64,000 nucleotides of DNA from Caldilineaceae bacterium SB0661_bin_34. GTDB lineage: Bacteria > Chloroflexota > Anaerolineae > Caldilineales > Caldilineaceae. The translations under genes and the position numbers were made by a program. The notes under the pieces were generated by a model that did not search any database, had not been told where the DNA came from, and saw only the letters and a list, made by a program, of their open reading frames with translations. The stretch lies in NCBI GenBank assembly GCA_009841145.1, contig VXMJ01000041.1, positions 42,268 to 106,267 of the forward strand, in the 5' to 3' direction. How positions within the stretch are numbered: the first letter of the stretch is position 1; every line of letters starts with the position of its first letter. Positions 26,172 to 36,316 of the stretch are shown here, piece after piece.

Positions 26172-26196
26172 CCGAAACTGATTTAGACAGTTTTGG
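26172..26196. promoter_or_regulatory. Inverted repeat upstream of the suf promoter, candidate operator
   Basis: CCGAAACTG (26172-26180) and CAGTTTTGG (26188-26196) pair at 8 of 9 positions across a 7-base spacer. It ends 9 bases before the -35 box. No T-tract follows, so it is more likely a protein-binding dyad (SufR-like autoregulation) than a terminator. Confidence 0.45.
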
Positions 26197-26205
26197 CAGG
26201 AAATA

Positions 26206-26235
26206 TTGACAAAACCCCTTCCCAACCCGTACAAT
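26206..26235 (+). promoter_or_regulatory. Sigma-70-type promoter of the suf operon
   Basis: TTGACA (26206-26211), an 18-bp spacer, and TACAAT (26230-26235). The -35 is perfect and the -10 differs from consensus at one base. Transcription would begin about 30 bases before the regulator's ATG at 26271. Confidence 0.75.
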
Positions 26236-26270
26236 CCGGGCGTTGGATTGTTCAACCACGGGTGTCTGGG

Positions 26271-26951
26271 ATGGACGTACCGTTTCCCGTCGAGCCACCG
26301 AAACAGATACAGGCTTCCGCCTGGACCATCGTCGAGTACCTGCAGCGGGAGGGCTGGGCGTCGGTCAAGGACTTGGAGGATCTGTTGGGCCTGACCCGCA
26401 CCGCGGTGCGGGAGCACCTGGCGACCCTCGAGGCCGGCGGCTACCTGGAGAAGCGGACGGTGCATTCCGGGGTGGGACGCCCGCACCTGGAGTATGCGAA
26501 CTCCGAGCAGGCCCGTTCCCTCTTCAACTGCCACTGCGGCTCGCTGGCCGTGACGCTGCTGGGCGAGATTTCGAGCCTGGTGACAGCCGAGACCCTGGTC
26601 GGTCTCATGTCGCGGGTGTCCGAGAAGGTGGCCCTGGACTACTCGTCGCACATGCAGACCACGGACGTGCGCAGCCGCGTCAATGAACTGGCGGTCCTAA
26701 TGCAAAGGCAGGGGATCATCTGCTCCGTGCACACGGAGGCGGGCCGGGATTACATGCGGCTTGAACTGTTCAACTGTCCGTACCACGAACTGGCGGCCGA
26801 GCATCCCCAAATCTGCGACATGGACCGCGACATGATCAGCCAGGCGGTCGGCGCTCCCGTCGAGCTGCTGGACTGCATCATGGAGGATGCCGGCAGCTGC
26901 AACTTCGGCTTTCAGCTGAATCCCAGCCAAGAGAGGATTGTTCAGGAATGA
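26271..26951 (+). CDS. SufR-like Fe-S winged-helix regulator
   Basis: About 226 aa. An N-terminal winged helix (WASVKDLEDLLGLTRTAVRE) is followed by a sensor domain whose C-terminal Cys residues (FNCPYHELAAEHPQICDMD and AGSCNFGF) match the cluster-binding pattern of SufR-type regulators. These sense Fe-S status and repress suf genes when a cluster is bound. It is the first gene after the promoter and candidate operator, and its stop overlaps the sufC start (ATGA), so it would autoregulate the whole operon. Confidence 0.85.
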   Translation: MDVPFPVEPPKQIQASAWTIVEYLQREGWASVKDLEDLLGLTRTAVREHLATLEAGGYLEKRTVHSGVGRPHLEYANSEQARSLFNCHCGSLAVTLLGEISSLVTAETLVGLMSRVSEKVALDYSSHMQTTDVRSRVNELAVLMQRQGIICSVHTEAGRDYMRLELFNCPYHELAAEHPQICDMDRDMISQAVGAPVELLDCIMEDAGSCNFGFQLNPSQERIVQE

Positions 26952-27760
26952 GTCAATTGGAAATCCGGGATCTACATGCCCGGGTCGAGGGCCAGGACAT
27001 TTTGCGCGGTGTCTCAATCACACTGAGACCGGGCGAAATCCATGCCATGATGGGGCGCAACGGCTCCGGCAAATCCACGCTGGCCTATGTCATCGCGGGC
27101 CATCCGCACTACGAAGTGACCGAAGGCGACATCCTGCTGGATGGCGAGAGCATCCTGGAGATGGAGCCAAACGAGCGGTGCCAGGCCGGTATTTTCCTGG
27201 CGTTCCAGTACCCGGTGTCCGTGCCGGGCGTCAGCGTGGCCAACTTCCTGCGCACCGCGGTGTCCAACGTGCGGGGCTTTACCAAGGAGGCCCACCTGGC
27301 CAGCCAGGAGGGCGGTGTGGTCGGGAGCCACCTCATGCCGATGCGCAAGTTCCGGCGTGAGTTGACGGCCAAGATGAAGGAGTTCCAGGTGGACTCGTCG
27401 TTCGCGCGCCGCTACCTCAACGAAGGGTTTTCGGGCGGCGAGAAAAAGCGGACGGAGGTTCTGCAGATGGCGATGTTGGAGCCCCGCTTCAGCATCCTGG
27501 ACGAGTCCGATTCGGGTCTCGACATCGATGCCCTCAAGGTAGTGGCCGACGGCATCAACAAGCTGGCCACCGAGGATCGGGGTTTCCTGCTGATCACACA
27601 CTACCAGCGCATTCTCAACTACATCAAACCCGACTACGTCAGCATCTTCCACGACGGACGAATCGTCATGACCGGCGGTCCGGAAGTCGCATTGGAGCTG
27701 GAGGAGAAGGGTTACAACTGGGTCGAGGAACAGTTCGGCCCAGCGGAGCTGGCGGCCTGA
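26948..27760 (+). CDS. sufC: Fe-S assembly ATPase SufC
   Basis: A 270-aa ABC-type ATPase of the SufBCD scaffold. Walker [10 protein letters not shown], the [12 protein letters not shown] signature as [13 protein letters not shown], Walker [15 protein letters not shown] and the HYQRIL switch His region are all as in SufC. AGGA precedes ATG 26948. It drives conformational change of SufB-SufD during cluster assembly. Confidence 0.97.
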   Translation: MSQLEIRDLHARVEGQDILRGVSITLRPGEIHAMMGRNGSGKSTLAYVIAGHPHYEVTEGDILLDGESILEMEPNERCQAGIFLAFQYPVSVPGVSVANFLRTAVSNVRGFTKEAHLASQEGGVVGSHLMPMRKFRRELTAKMKEFQVDSSFARRYLNEGFSGGEKKRTEVLQMAMLEPRFSILDESDSGLDIDALKVVADGINKLATEDRGFLLITHYQRILNYIKPDYVSIFHDGRIVMTGGPEVALELEEKGYNWVEEQFGPAELAA

Positions 27761-27789
27761 CCGGGCCGCAAGCAAAGGAGATACACGAC

Positions 27790-29205
27790 ATGGCCACAAT
27801 CGCCGACCAGCAGCACCTTTCGGGAGTCAAGGAGGACTACGAATTCGGTTTCCACGACGACGTGGAAGGCGTCTTCAAGACCGAAAAGGGGCTCTCCCAC
27901 GACACCGTCGACCAGATTTCCGACATCAAGGAAGAGCCGGCCTGGATGCGCACCTTCCGGCACGAGGCCCTGGACATTTTCCTGGCCAAGAGCATGCCGG
28001 AGTGGGGTGCCGATCTGTCCGGCATCGACTTCGACGACATCTACTACTACCTGCGGCCGACGGAAAACCAGGGCCGCAGCTGGGACGATGTGCCCGAGGA
28101 CATCAAGACCACCTTCGATCGGCTGGGCATCCCCGAGGCCGAGCGCAAGTTCCTGGCCGGGGTCGGCGCCCAGTACGACTCCGAGGTCATCTACCACAGC
28201 CTCCAGGAGGAGTGGGAGAAGAACGGGGTCATTTTCAAGGACATGGACAGCGGCCTGCGCGAGCACGAGGATATCGTGCGCGAGTACTTCGCGACCGTGA
28301 TTCCGGCCGCCGACAACAAGTTCGCGGCCCTCAACAGCGCGGTCTGGAGCGGAGGCAGTTTCGTCTACGTGCCCAAGGGCGTGCACCTGGATATCCCGCT
28401 GCAGGCCTACTTCCGAATCAACGCCGAGAATATGGGCCAGTTCGAGCGCACCCTGATCATCGTCGAGGAAGGGGCCAACGTTCACTACGTGGAGGGCTGC
28501 ACGGCTCCCGTCTACTCCTCCAATTCGCTCCACAGCGCCGTGGTGGAGATCTTCGTCAAGGAGAACGCTCGCTGCCGCTACACGACGATCCAGAACTGGA
28601 GCACGGACGTGTACAACCTGGTCACCAAGCGGGCTGTGGCGGAGGCCGGCGGCACGATGGAGTGGATCGACGGCAACCTGGGCAGCAAGGTAACGATGAA
28701 GTACCCGGCCGTCTACATGATGGGCCCCAAGGCCCATGGCGAGATCCTGTCCATTGCCTTTGCCGGCGAGGGGCAGCACCAGGATGCCGGAGCCAAGGTG
28801 GTACATGCGGCACCCGACACCAGCTCGAAGATCGTTTCCAAGTCCATCTCCAAGAACGGGGGGCGCGCCAGCTACCGCGGCCTACTGAAGGTTGCGCCGG
28901 GTGCGGTGCACAGCAGCAGCAGCGTGGTGTGTGACGCCTTGCTTCTGGATGAGGAAAGCCGCTCGGATACCTACCCCTACATCGAGATTGAAGAGGATGA
29001 TGTCAAGGTTGGCCACGAGGCGTCGGTCAGCCGCATCGGGGAGGAGCAGCTGTTCTACCTGATGAGCCGTGGCATCGACGAGGACGAGGCGGCGGCCATG
29101 ATTGTCGGTGGCTTCATCGAGCCGCTGGTCAAGGAGTTGCCCATGGAGTACGCCGTGGAAATGAACCGGCTGATCCAACTTCAGATGGAAGGCAGCATTG
29201 GCTGA
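27790..29205 (+). CDS. sufB: Fe-S assembly scaffold SufB
   Basis: A 471-aa core scaffold subunit on which Fe-S clusters form. Conserved blocks include [32 protein letters not shown] with the conserved Cys, [17 protein letters not shown], and the C-terminal [18 protein letters not shown] lies 10 bases before ATG 27790. Length and motifs are normal for the family. Confidence 0.97.
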   Translation: MATIADQQHLSGVKEDYEFGFHDDVEGVFKTEKGLSHDTVDQISDIKEEPAWMRTFRHEALDIFLAKSMPEWGADLSGIDFDDIYYYLRPTENQGRSWDDVPEDIKTTFDRLGIPEAERKFLAGVGAQYDSEVIYHSLQEEWEKNGVIFKDMDSGLREHEDIVREYFATVIPAADNKFAALNSAVWSGGSFVYVPKGVHLDIPLQAYFRINAENMGQFERTLIIVEEGANVHYVEGCTAPVYSSNSLHSAVVEIFVKENARCRYTTIQNWSTDVYNLVTKRAVAEAGGTMEWIDGNLGSKVTMKYPAVYMMGPKAHGEILSIAFAGEGQHQDAGAKVVHAAPDTSSKIVSKSISKNGGRASYRGLLKVAPGAVHSSSSVVCDALLLDEESRSDTYPYIEIEEDDVKVGHEASVSRIGEEQLFYLMSRGIDEDEAAAMIVGGFIEPLVKELPMEYAVEMNRLIQLQMEGSIG

Positions 29206-29224
29206 CCGGGCACAGGCACGAACC

Positions 29225-30574
29225 ATGCTGGACGACCATACGCAAGTACTGGACGGGACGAGCGTCCCGGCGGTGAATGGTACCGACCCGGCCCGGGATG
29301 CGTTGCTGGCCCGTTCTGAGGCCCGCGGCGAAGGCGCTTGGATGCGCCGGTTTCGGGAACAGGCTTGGGCCGCCGCCAAGGCCATGCCCTGGCCTTCGCT
29401 GACGGACGAGGCCTGGCGGCGTACGCGCTTGACCGGCCTCGATCCGGACAACTTCAGCTACAGCCCGACCCACAAGGGTCGCGTGGGCGAAGAGGCCCTG
29501 TCGCCATTGCTCCAGGGCGAACTCAACGAGATGGAGAGTGCCGCGACGCTCATCTTCGAGGATGGCCTGATGCGCTACCGCACCGGAGTGGCGGCCTTGG
29601 AAGAACAGGGAATCATCTTCAAGCCGCTGGACTTGGCTACGAGGGAACATGAGGAGTTGCTGCGGGAATACTTCATGACCCGCGTCGTGCCGGTCGAGAC
29701 CGATGTGTTCACGGCTCGGCACGCTGCACTCTGGGACTCCGGCACTCTCATCCATGTGCCGCGCAACACCCGGGTCGAGTTGCCACTGCAAATCATCAAC
29801 TGGCAGGGCGAGGGCCAGGCCGGCCACCACCACACACTGGTGGTTGCGGAGGAAGGCGCCGAGGTAACCGTGATGGACGATCTGTTGGGTGCTCGCCGCG
29901 GACTCCAGAACTCCGTTATCGAGATCGTGCAGGAACCCGGTTCCCAGGTGCGCTACATGCATCTTCAGGACCTGGACATGTCGGCCTGGAACCTGATGCA
30001 CGGCCGGGCCCATCTGGAGCGGGATGCGGATCTCCGCTGGATCCAGGTCAGCTGGGGCAGCATGCTGACCAAGGCGTTTTTGGATCTGGTGTTGAGGGGC
30101 CCGGGTGGTCATGCCGACCTGCTGGGCATCTACTTTCCGACCGGACGACAGCACATCGACCATCAGACTCTGCAGCTGCACGAGGCGCCGCACTGCTTCA
30201 GTGATCTGCTGTTCAACGGTGCGCTCAAGGATCGGGCACGCAGTGTCTACATGGGGAGCATCCGCGTTACCCCAGAGGCACAGCAGACGGATGCCTTCCA
30301 GCGGAACGGCAACCTATTGCTTGACTCCAGTACCCGGGCCGACAGCATTCCGGGGCTGGAAATCGAGGCGAACGACGTGCGCTGCACGCACGCGGCCACG
30401 GCCGCCCAGGTCGAGGACGAGTACGTCTTCTACCTGATGGCGCGCGGCCTCTCGCGTCCGCAGGCGGAACGGCTGATCGTGCAGGGATTCTTCCAGGCCG
30501 TGCTGGAGCGCGTGCCGGTGGAGTCCGTGGTGCACAAGCTGGAACAGGTGATTGAACGCAAGATTGGCGGTTGA
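29225..30574 (+). CDS. sufD: Fe-S assembly protein SufD
   Basis: About 449 aa, the SufB partner. The beta-helical core has SGTLIHVPRNTRVELPLQ, HHHTLVVAEEGAEVTVMDD, the DHQTLQLHEAPHCFSDLL segment with the conserved His, and CTHAATAAQVEDEYVFYLMARGL at the end. ATG 29225 is used; a TTG at 29198 overlapping the sufB stop is the alternative. Confidence 0.95.
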   Translation: MLDDHTQVLDGTSVPAVNGTDPARDALLARSEARGEGAWMRRFREQAWAAAKAMPWPSLTDEAWRRTRLTGLDPDNFSYSPTHKGRVGEEALSPLLQGELNEMESAATLIFEDGLMRYRTGVAALEEQGIIFKPLDLATREHEELLREYFMTRVVPVETDVFTARHAALWDSGTLIHVPRNTRVELPLQIINWQGEGQAGHHHTLVVAEEGAEVTVMDDLLGARRGLQNSVIEIVQEPGSQVRYMHLQDLDMSAWNLMHGRAHLERDADLRWIQVSWGSMLTKAFLDLVLRGPGGHADLLGIYFPTGRQHIDHQTLQLHEAPHCFSDLLFNGALKDRARSVYMGSIRVTPEAQQTDAFQRNGNLLLDSSTRADSIPGLEIEANDVRCTHAATAAQVEDEYVFYLMARGLSRPQAERLIVQGFFQAVLERVPVESVVHKLEQVIERKIGG

Positions 30575-30577
30575 GCG

Positions 30578-31849
30578 ATGGCCACTTCCCGTAACCTGAA
30601 CGGTCGTGCGGCGGTAGCCGCCGACGAAACCCTGGACTGGGCCGCCGTGCGCTCCCAGTTCCCAATCATGGAACGCAAGGTCCAGGGCGGCATTCCGCTC
30701 GTGTATCTGGACAACGCGGCGTCCAGCCAAAAGCCTGCGGCGGTCCTGGAGGCGATGTCCCGCTACTACCGCACGAGCCACGCCAATGTCCACCGCGGCG
30801 TGCATACGCTGAGCGAGGAGGCCACGGTGCTCTACGAGGAGGCGCGCCAGAATGCGGGTCGACTGATCAACGCGCCCAGCAGCCGAGAGTGTGTCTACGT
30901 TCGCAACACCACGGAAGGCATCAATCTGGTGGCCGGGTCCTGGGGCCGGGCCAACCTGGGACCGGGCGACATGGTGGTCACCACCACCATGGAGCACCAC
31001 AGCAACATTGTGCCGTGGCAGATTCTGCAGGCGGAACGGGGTTTCGACCTTCGGTATGTGCCCGTGACCCCCGAAGGGCACTTGGATCGGGGCGTGTTTG
31101 GTTCCCTGATGGCCGAGGAGCCGAAGCTGGTTTGCTTCACCCATGTAAGCAACGTGCTCGGCACCATCAACCCGGTGGCCGAACTGACGGCGGAGGCCCA
31201 TGCCGCGGGCGCCTTGGTGTTGGTGGACGGTGCGCAGGGAGTGCCGCATCTGCCGGTGGACGTGCAAGCGCTCGGGGTCGACTTCTACGCCTACAGCGGA
31301 CACAAAATGTGCGGTCCGACCGGCATCGGTCTCCTGTGGGCACGACGCGAGCTGCTGCATGCAATGCCTCCCTGGATGGGCGGCGGTGAGATGATCCGGG
31401 AGGTCACACTGGAAGGCAGCCGCTGGAATGAACTTCCCTACAAGTTTGAGGCGGGAACCCCGGCCATTGCCGAGGCCGTGGGCCTGGGGGCCGCGGCGGC
31501 ATACCTGATGGACCTGGGCATGGACAATGTGGCCAGCCACGGTGCCTATTTGACCAACTATGCCTACAACCAGCTGGTCGAAATCGAGGGCGTGCACATT
31601 CTGGGACCGGGCCCGGAGGATCGGATGGGCCTGGTGTCCTTCCACGTGGATGAAGTCCATCCGCACGACCTCGCGGCCATCCTCGATTTGGATGGCGTGG
31701 CGATCCGAGCCGGTCATCACTGCGCCCAGCCACTGCATCGGTCCCTGGACCTGATTGCGAGTGCGCGGGCCAGCTTCTACCTTTACAACACCGAGTCCGA
31801 GATCGATCGCCTGGCAGCCGGCATCGAACGGGCTCGTCGGATTTTCTGA
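30578..31849 (+). CDS. sufS: Cysteine desulfurase SufS
   Basis: A 423-aa group II cysteine desulfurase that takes sulfur from cysteine for the SUF scaffold. PLP lysine Lys243 is in YSGHKMCGPTG and the persulfide Cys382 in RAGHHCAQPLH. The N-terminus has the FPIMERKVQGGIPLVYLDN start typical of SufS. It begins 3 bases after the sufD stop and is followed by its sulfur acceptor SufU. Confidence 0.97.
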   Translation: MATSRNLNGRAAVAADETLDWAAVRSQFPIMERKVQGGIPLVYLDNAASSQKPAAVLEAMSRYYRTSHANVHRGVHTLSEEATVLYEEARQNAGRLINAPSSRECVYVRNTTEGINLVAGSWGRANLGPGDMVVTTTMEHHSNIVPWQILQAERGFDLRYVPVTPEGHLDRGVFGSLMAEEPKLVCFTHVSNVLGTINPVAELTAEAHAAGALVLVDGAQGVPHLPVDVQALGVDFYAYSGHKMCGPTGIGLLWARRELLHAMPPWMGGGEMIREVTLEGSRWNELPYKFEAGTPAIAEAVGLGAAAAYLMDLGMDNVASHGAYLTNYAYNQLVEIEGVHILGPGPEDRMGLVSFHVDEVHPHDLAAILDLDGVAIRAGHHCAQPLHRSLDLIASARASFYLYNTESEIDRLAAGIERARRIF

Positions 31850-31866
31850 CCGGAGCGTTCCACGCC

Positions 31867-32262
31867 ATGGATCAACTGTACCGTGAAGCGATCATCGATC
31901 ACTACAAGCATCCGCGCCATTACGGCTGCCTGGAGGCTCCGGACTACAAGGCTCACGACCTGAATCCCTTTTGCGGCGACGAACTGACGATCGAGCTCAG
32001 GGTCGACGAAGAGGGGATCATTAGGGGTGTGGCCTTCGATGGCAAGGGCTGTGCCATTAGCCTGGCCTCGGCCTCCATGCTGATGGAGGAGATCCTCCAT
32101 GAAAGCCTCGATGAGGTGAAGACCTGGACGCGCGATGACATCCTGGACATGCTGGGCATCGAAATTGGCCCCGTGCGCATGAAGTGCGCGCTGCTGTCGC
32201 TGAAGGTGCTCAAGAAGGGCATCTACGGCCTGGACCAACTGGAAGAAGAGGAACTCGACTGA
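31867..32262 (+). CDS. sufU: Sulfur-transfer protein SufU
   Basis: A 131-aa zinc protein accepting sulfur from SufS. Zinc and transfer residues: Cys36 and Asp38 (NPFCGDE), Cys62 (GKGCAIS), Cys107 (RMKCALL). The insertion DDILDMLGIEIGPVR before the last Cys separates SufU from the scaffold IscU. Its stop overlaps the next start by one base (TGATG). Confidence 0.95.
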   Translation: MDQLYREAIIDHYKHPRHYGCLEAPDYKAHDLNPFCGDELTIELRVDEEGIIRGVAFDGKGCAISLASASMLMEEILHESLDEVKTWTRDDILDMLGIEIGPVRMKCALLSLKVLKKGIYGLDQLEEEELD

Positions 32263-32597
32263 TGGGCGCAACCGCCGACATGAACGGCTTTGTGAAAGTG
32301 GCCACGCTGGCCGAGGTTCCAGAGGGCTATCCCCACTTGGTCGAGGTGGGGCTGAGCCGCATCGCCCTGTTCAACCTGAGCGGGGAGATTCATGCCCTGG
32401 AGGACATGTGCACGCACGACGGAGGCCCGTTGGTGGAGGGCGACCTCATCGACGGCCAGGAGGTGCAGTGTCCGCGGCACGGGGCCCGATTTGACATCAG
32501 GACCGGGGCGGCGCTGTGCATGCCGGCCTTTCAACCGGCCGTCCGGTACGAGACGCGGGTGGACGGAACCGACATCTGGGTGGCCGTGCCCGACTGA
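32262..32597 (+). CDS. Rieske 2Fe-2S ferredoxin-like protein
   Basis: A 111-aa small Rieske protein. Ligands CTHDGG and CPRHGARF follow the CxHx(n)CxxH rule. It is translationally coupled to sufU and likely serves as an electron donor for cluster assembly, or as a first client; similar genes occur in actinobacterial and Chloroflexota suf operons. NirD-type or dioxygenase-ferredoxin roles are less likely given the context. Confidence 0.9.
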   Translation: MGATADMNGFVKVATLAEVPEGYPHLVEVGLSRIALFNLSGEIHALEDMCTHDGGPLVEGDLIDGQEVQCPRHGARFDIRTGAALCMPAFQPAVRYETRVDGTDIWVAVPD

Positions 32598-32642
32598 ACG
32601 GGAGCGGTTCGGCCCAACCAAGACACTGCAAGGAGCAACGCC

Positions 32643-32951
32643 ATGCCCGACAAGGACGCGGTCCTGAACGTGCTGCAGGAAAACGTCATGGACCCGGAAC
32701 TGATGATGAACATCGTCGATCTGGGTCTGATCTACGATGTGGAAATGGCCAGTGAAACGGTGGCCGACGTCACGATGACTCTGACCAGCCCGGGATGCCC
32801 GGCCGGTCCGCAGATCATCAAGTCGGTGCAGGACGAGGCGCAGAAGGCCTTCCCGGAACTGGAAACGGTGAACGTGCATCTGGTGTGGACGCCTTTCTGG
32901 TCGCCCGACATGATGTCCGACGAGGCCAAGGACGAACTGGGCATCTACTGA
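32643..32951 (+). CDS. sufT: SufT-like MIP18 (DUF59) family Fe-S maturation protein
   Basis: A 102-aa DUF59 protein. MDPELMMNIVDLGLIYDV and the TLTSPGCPAGP loop with its conserved Cys are family marks. SufT proteins assist late delivery of clusters to clients. It is the last gene of the suf operon; a GC-rich dyad (CCCGGGCTCCGAGCCGGG, about 32957-32974) follows but has no clear T-run. Confidence 0.92.
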   Translation: MPDKDAVLNVLQENVMDPELMMNIVDLGLIYDVEMASETVADVTMTLTSPGCPAGPQIIKSVQDEAQKAFPELETVNVHLVWTPFWSPDMMSDEAKDELGIY

Positions 32952-33290
32952 CGGCACACCCGGGCTCCGAGCCGGGTACGTGTTGGCCCGGCGGACCAAA
33001 CAGGGTGGGGCGATCCGAAGAGGCGCGGCGATGGCCGCGCCCGACGATGGTATTGACCCGCGGGCCGTGGATGGCCTGTGGCTTGGAGTGCCGACGGTAC
33101 CTGGTGCGCAGCGAGCACACCAGGGCCTGAGGCAGGGGCAATGGAGCTTTTTCACCCGGAGGTGCCGATGCCGGGTGCAGACCAACATTAACGAAACCGG
33201 AGCAGCGTCGTCTGTCTTCGGGGTACATTCGCCTTCCTGACCGTGTACTACGATGCGGTTATAGAACGTCGCACAAGGCAGGGGGTAGCC
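32952..33290. other. Intergenic stretch after the suf operon, no gene seen
   Basis: Holds a GC-rich dyad close to the sufT stop, possibly a weak terminator. The downstream frame is open from 33243, but the ribosome site favours a start at 33291. Confidence 0.4.
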
Positions 33291-34379
33291 ATGACTATGA
33301 ATGATGTCGTCGAAGACGGCGCCATCAATATCCTGTCCCAGCCCATTCTGGTTCCATTGGATGGGTCCGATGTGGCAACAGGCATCCTTCCCTACGTTTT
33401 GCAAATTGCCGGGAAGGCCAACACTCCCCTCGTGTTGTTTACTGCTGTTGATCCCGATGCCATCGACTGTCCCGCCTCGGTCATGTCCGCCGAGTCTCCG
33501 TCGGCTGGGGAACCCACGGCCGTATGCCGGGTCCGGATTGAGGAAAGTTCCCGGGTGCATGCCCAGGACACCTTGCACGGGGTTGCCGCCCGTCTGAAGG
33601 ATGATGGGATGGAGGCAAAGGCCACCGTTACCATCGGAGATCCTGCCGAGGAGATTTTGCGCGTTGCCGAGGCAGAAGGGTGCGGCCTGATTGCGATGTC
33701 AACCCATGGCCGAAACCCGATCGGCCGCAGCATCCTGGGCAGCATCACCGACAGGGTGATCCGTGCCTCCAACATTCCGGTGCTGACCGTGACTCCGGTG
33801 AGGGCGAGGAAGAACCGGGAGGAAGGTGCACCTCTAACCACCATCGTTGCGCCTCTCGACGGATCCGAGCTCTCACAACGTGCACTGCCCTATGTTGAGC
33901 GGTTGGCCCGTATTCTTTCAATGGAGGTCCTGCTTACCAGGGTAGTTAGAACGGAGTACCCCGTCTACACCGACACTGAATTGGGCTTTTGGGTGCCCGA
34001 ATTCAGAGAGGAAATGAACTGGGAAGCCACCGAATATCTGGAACAGGTTGCGCAACATCTCAGAGACAAGGGATTGACAGTCCGGAGTCAGGTACTGGCA
34101 GGGCCGGCAGCTCGGGCTCTCCTGAACTTGGCACACAAGACGCCCCAAAACCTGATCGCGATGATCACCCGCGGACGTACCGGACTCTCAAGATGGATGA
34201 TGGGCAGTGTGGCGTCGACCCTGGTGAGACGTTCCGGAGCCCCGGTACTGGTCCTCCCTGCCAGACTTCCCGCGCGCCCGTGGCTTCCGGTTGCCGCTCC
34301 CGGAGCGGCAAAAGCGCTGGTGTCCGCACACCTGTCCCCGGGCATCGGACGCGGACAGCCCGTGGTGTCCCGCGGCTAG
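33291..34379 (+). CDS. Tandem universal stress protein (two UspA domains)
   Basis: About 362 aa with two UspA-fold domains. Domain 1 starts ILVPLDGSDVATGIL and ends MSTHGRNPIGRSILGSIT...VPVLTV-like (NIPVLTVTP). Domain 2 starts IVAPLDGSELSQRALPY and ends TRGRTGLSRWMMGSVAST...APVLVLP. Both glycine-rich ATP-type loops (GxxGxxxxGS) are present, so it is likely an ATP-binding Usp. GGGGG precedes ATG 33291. Single gene, probably stress-related. Confidence 0.9.
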   Translation: MTMNDVVEDGAINILSQPILVPLDGSDVATGILPYVLQIAGKANTPLVLFTAVDPDAIDCPASVMSAESPSAGEPTAVCRVRIEESSRVHAQDTLHGVAARLKDDGMEAKATVTIGDPAEEILRVAEAEGCGLIAMSTHGRNPIGRSILGSITDRVIRASNIPVLTVTPVRARKNREEGAPLTTIVAPLDGSELSQRALPYVERLARILSMEVLLTRVVRTEYPVYTDTELGFWVPEFREEMNWEATEYLEQVAQHLRDKGLTVRSQVLAGPAARALLNLAHKTPQNLIAMITRGRTGLSRWMMGSVASTLVRRSGAPVLVLPARLPARPWLPVAAPGAAKALVSAHLSPGIGRGQPVVSRG

Positions 34380-34570
34380 ACGCATCTTTCCGCCAGTTGT
34401 TTTCCGCGTTAGCGCGGCGCGTCTGTGGGGGCCGGCAGGTTCGTTGCCCGACGGGCCCCGTACCCCGGCCTTCCGCAGTGGCCGGATCCAATCAGGGTTC
34501 GGCCACCGGGAACTTGGGAGTCGACGCGCCTTGGGTTTCCTGGTTGCGCAAGATCGATATCTGAAGTGGT

Positions 34571-35983
34571 TTATGGCTGCCCAACCGCACTCCATAGTTC
34601 GTCGCGGCGGTGTCTGACCGTTTCCTGAACCTGCACCAGAAGGTCGGCCTGGGCCGTGCCGCTGCTGGCTTGCGCAATCAAGATGTGGGCCTCCAGCCAC
34701 CAGTACAGCTTCTCGTATTCGCCAAGTACCGGATTGTGAACCTCCTGGCCAACTTGCCAGTCCCGCGAGGCCTTCAGCAGCGGCTGGAACATTCTTCCCG
34801 CATTGAGTTCGCGTGCCAGAGTGGCATTGGGTAGGTGGGCCGCCAGCCAATTGTGGACGTCCGGTCCCTCCCACGGGCCGATGTCAATGGACCTCGCCAC
34901 CGGTTCCGGTGGCTGGAAGTTCCACAGACGCTGGATTTCCGCCTGGTACAGGTCGGGGTAGGCCGGAACATTCGCGCCTGATGTACCGCGCAGACGAATC
35001 TCGTCGCGGATGACCAGGTTGTTCATTGTGTTGTGCAGGAACCCAAAGAAGGCCTGGATTGGAACCTGCACCGGCTCTTCAAGGAACCTGCCCTGTGGTG
35101 CCGGCCCGTTGCGCGCCGGCACCTGCGGCAACCCGGACCAAGCCGTGATGCCGGACACGATGTTGAAGGCGAACAGTAGGGGCTCGTCCTCGTTTGCGGC
35201 CAACACGGCAATGACGGATGCATCCGGACCGAAGCCGAGGATCTCTGCCGTCAGGCCCTGATCCAGCGGCAGGGGTGCGTGTCCACAACCGCTGAATCGC
35301 AGGCGACGCCACAGGGTCCGGGTCCGGACCTGGCGTTGAGGATGCAAATAGAGGCTGTGCATCAGGCAGTAGAGTGTGCCTTCCGCCGCGGCGGAAGGCA
35401 GTGCCCCCAAGTGATCGAGTGCTTCCTCCGCGACGATATCCACCGGGTTCAGGGCCATGGCGGCCAGGACCGCGCAGGCGTCGGGCTCCGACAGGTACCG
35501 CAGCACTTGGTGAACACGGGCGCGCTGGTCCGGCTCAATCTCGGCAAACTGCCGGGCATACTCCACCAGGACGGCCGGGAATTGGGTCCGGGCCGACAGC
35601 GCCTCCCTGAGACTTGCCAGAATCACCTCGTTTTGGTCGCCGACATCCTCTAGGTATGACGTTTCCACTTCGGTTTCGAGGTAGGTTTCCAGAAGCGTAG
35701 CGGCGGAGAGGCGTGCCTGGGATGATCGTCGACTGTTGAGGATCACGGCGTTGAGGACCTCGACTGCCCGTTGGCGATCAAGACGCCTCACGATCCGCCC
35801 GAGTGTGTTGCGCGTCTTGAAGTCCGCGTCGTCCAGAAAATCCACAACTCCCTCCAGAATGATTTCCGGATGCAAACGGCCGATCAGATCGTCGAGGCGC
35901 CGCTTGAATTCCTGATCCGACGCGACCGCGGTCATCCGCACAATGGCGGATCGGACATCGTCCGGTGGGGACTGGCTGTTCAT
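34571..35983 (-). CDS. HEAT-repeat-like protein of unknown function
   Basis: About 470 aa, all-helical in the first 280 residues with recurrent helix pairs (TLGRIVRRLDRQRAVEVLNAV, ARLSAATLLETYLE), suggesting HEAT/ARM-type repeats and protein binding. The C-terminal half has mixed content and many aromatic residues (LYWWLEAHILIAQ). No catalytic motif is visible. ATG 35983 is chosen; the frame is open to ATG 36112, but those 43 residues look non-native and neither start has a good ribosome site. Confidence 0.7.
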   Translation of the reverse strand: MNSQSPPDDVRSAIVRMTAVASDQEFKRRLDDLIGRLHPEIILEGVVDFLDDADFKTRNTLGRIVRRLDRQRAVEVLNAVILNSRRSSQARLSAATLLETYLETEVETSYLEDVGDQNEVILASLREALSARTQFPAVLVEYARQFAEIEPDQRARVHQVLRYLSEPDACAVLAAMALNPVDIVAEEALDHLGALPSAAAEGTLYCLMHSLYLHPQRQVRTRTLWRRLRFSGCGHAPLPLDQGLTAEILGFGPDASVIAVLAANEDEPLLFAFNIVSGITAWSGLPQVPARNGPAPQGRFLEEPVQVPIQAFFGFLHNTMNNLVIRDEIRLRGTSGANVPAYPDLYQAEIQRLWNFQPPEPVARSIDIGPWEGPDVHNWLAAHLPNATLARELNAGRMFQPLLKASRDWQVGQEVHNPVLGEYEKLYWWLEAHILIAQASSGTAQADLLVQVQETVRHRRDELWSAVGQP

Positions 35984-36316
35984 GAATGCGGGTTGGGGTC
36001 TTGTCGGGAACTCGGGTGGAACAGCGTGCTCGAATCCCATGGGTTTACGGGACCGTGAGGGCCGGACATCCGGGTTCCGATGCACGTGGGAGCCACCGGT
36101 CCAGTCCTGCATTATCTATCTTGGAGCCGGCCGATCTGTGATCGGCAGTACCTGAAGCATCCCATCTGCGGTGGAGGATCCTGAGCGGTGCACGTGCATG
36201 GTTCGGAAGAGAGGATAATTTCCTTGTTGCGCCGCGGCACGCTTTCGGATTGCCGAGTTTGCGCGGCGGTTCTGCAACAACCCTTCCCGCCAACATCCAA
36301 TCAATCAGATAGTTCC

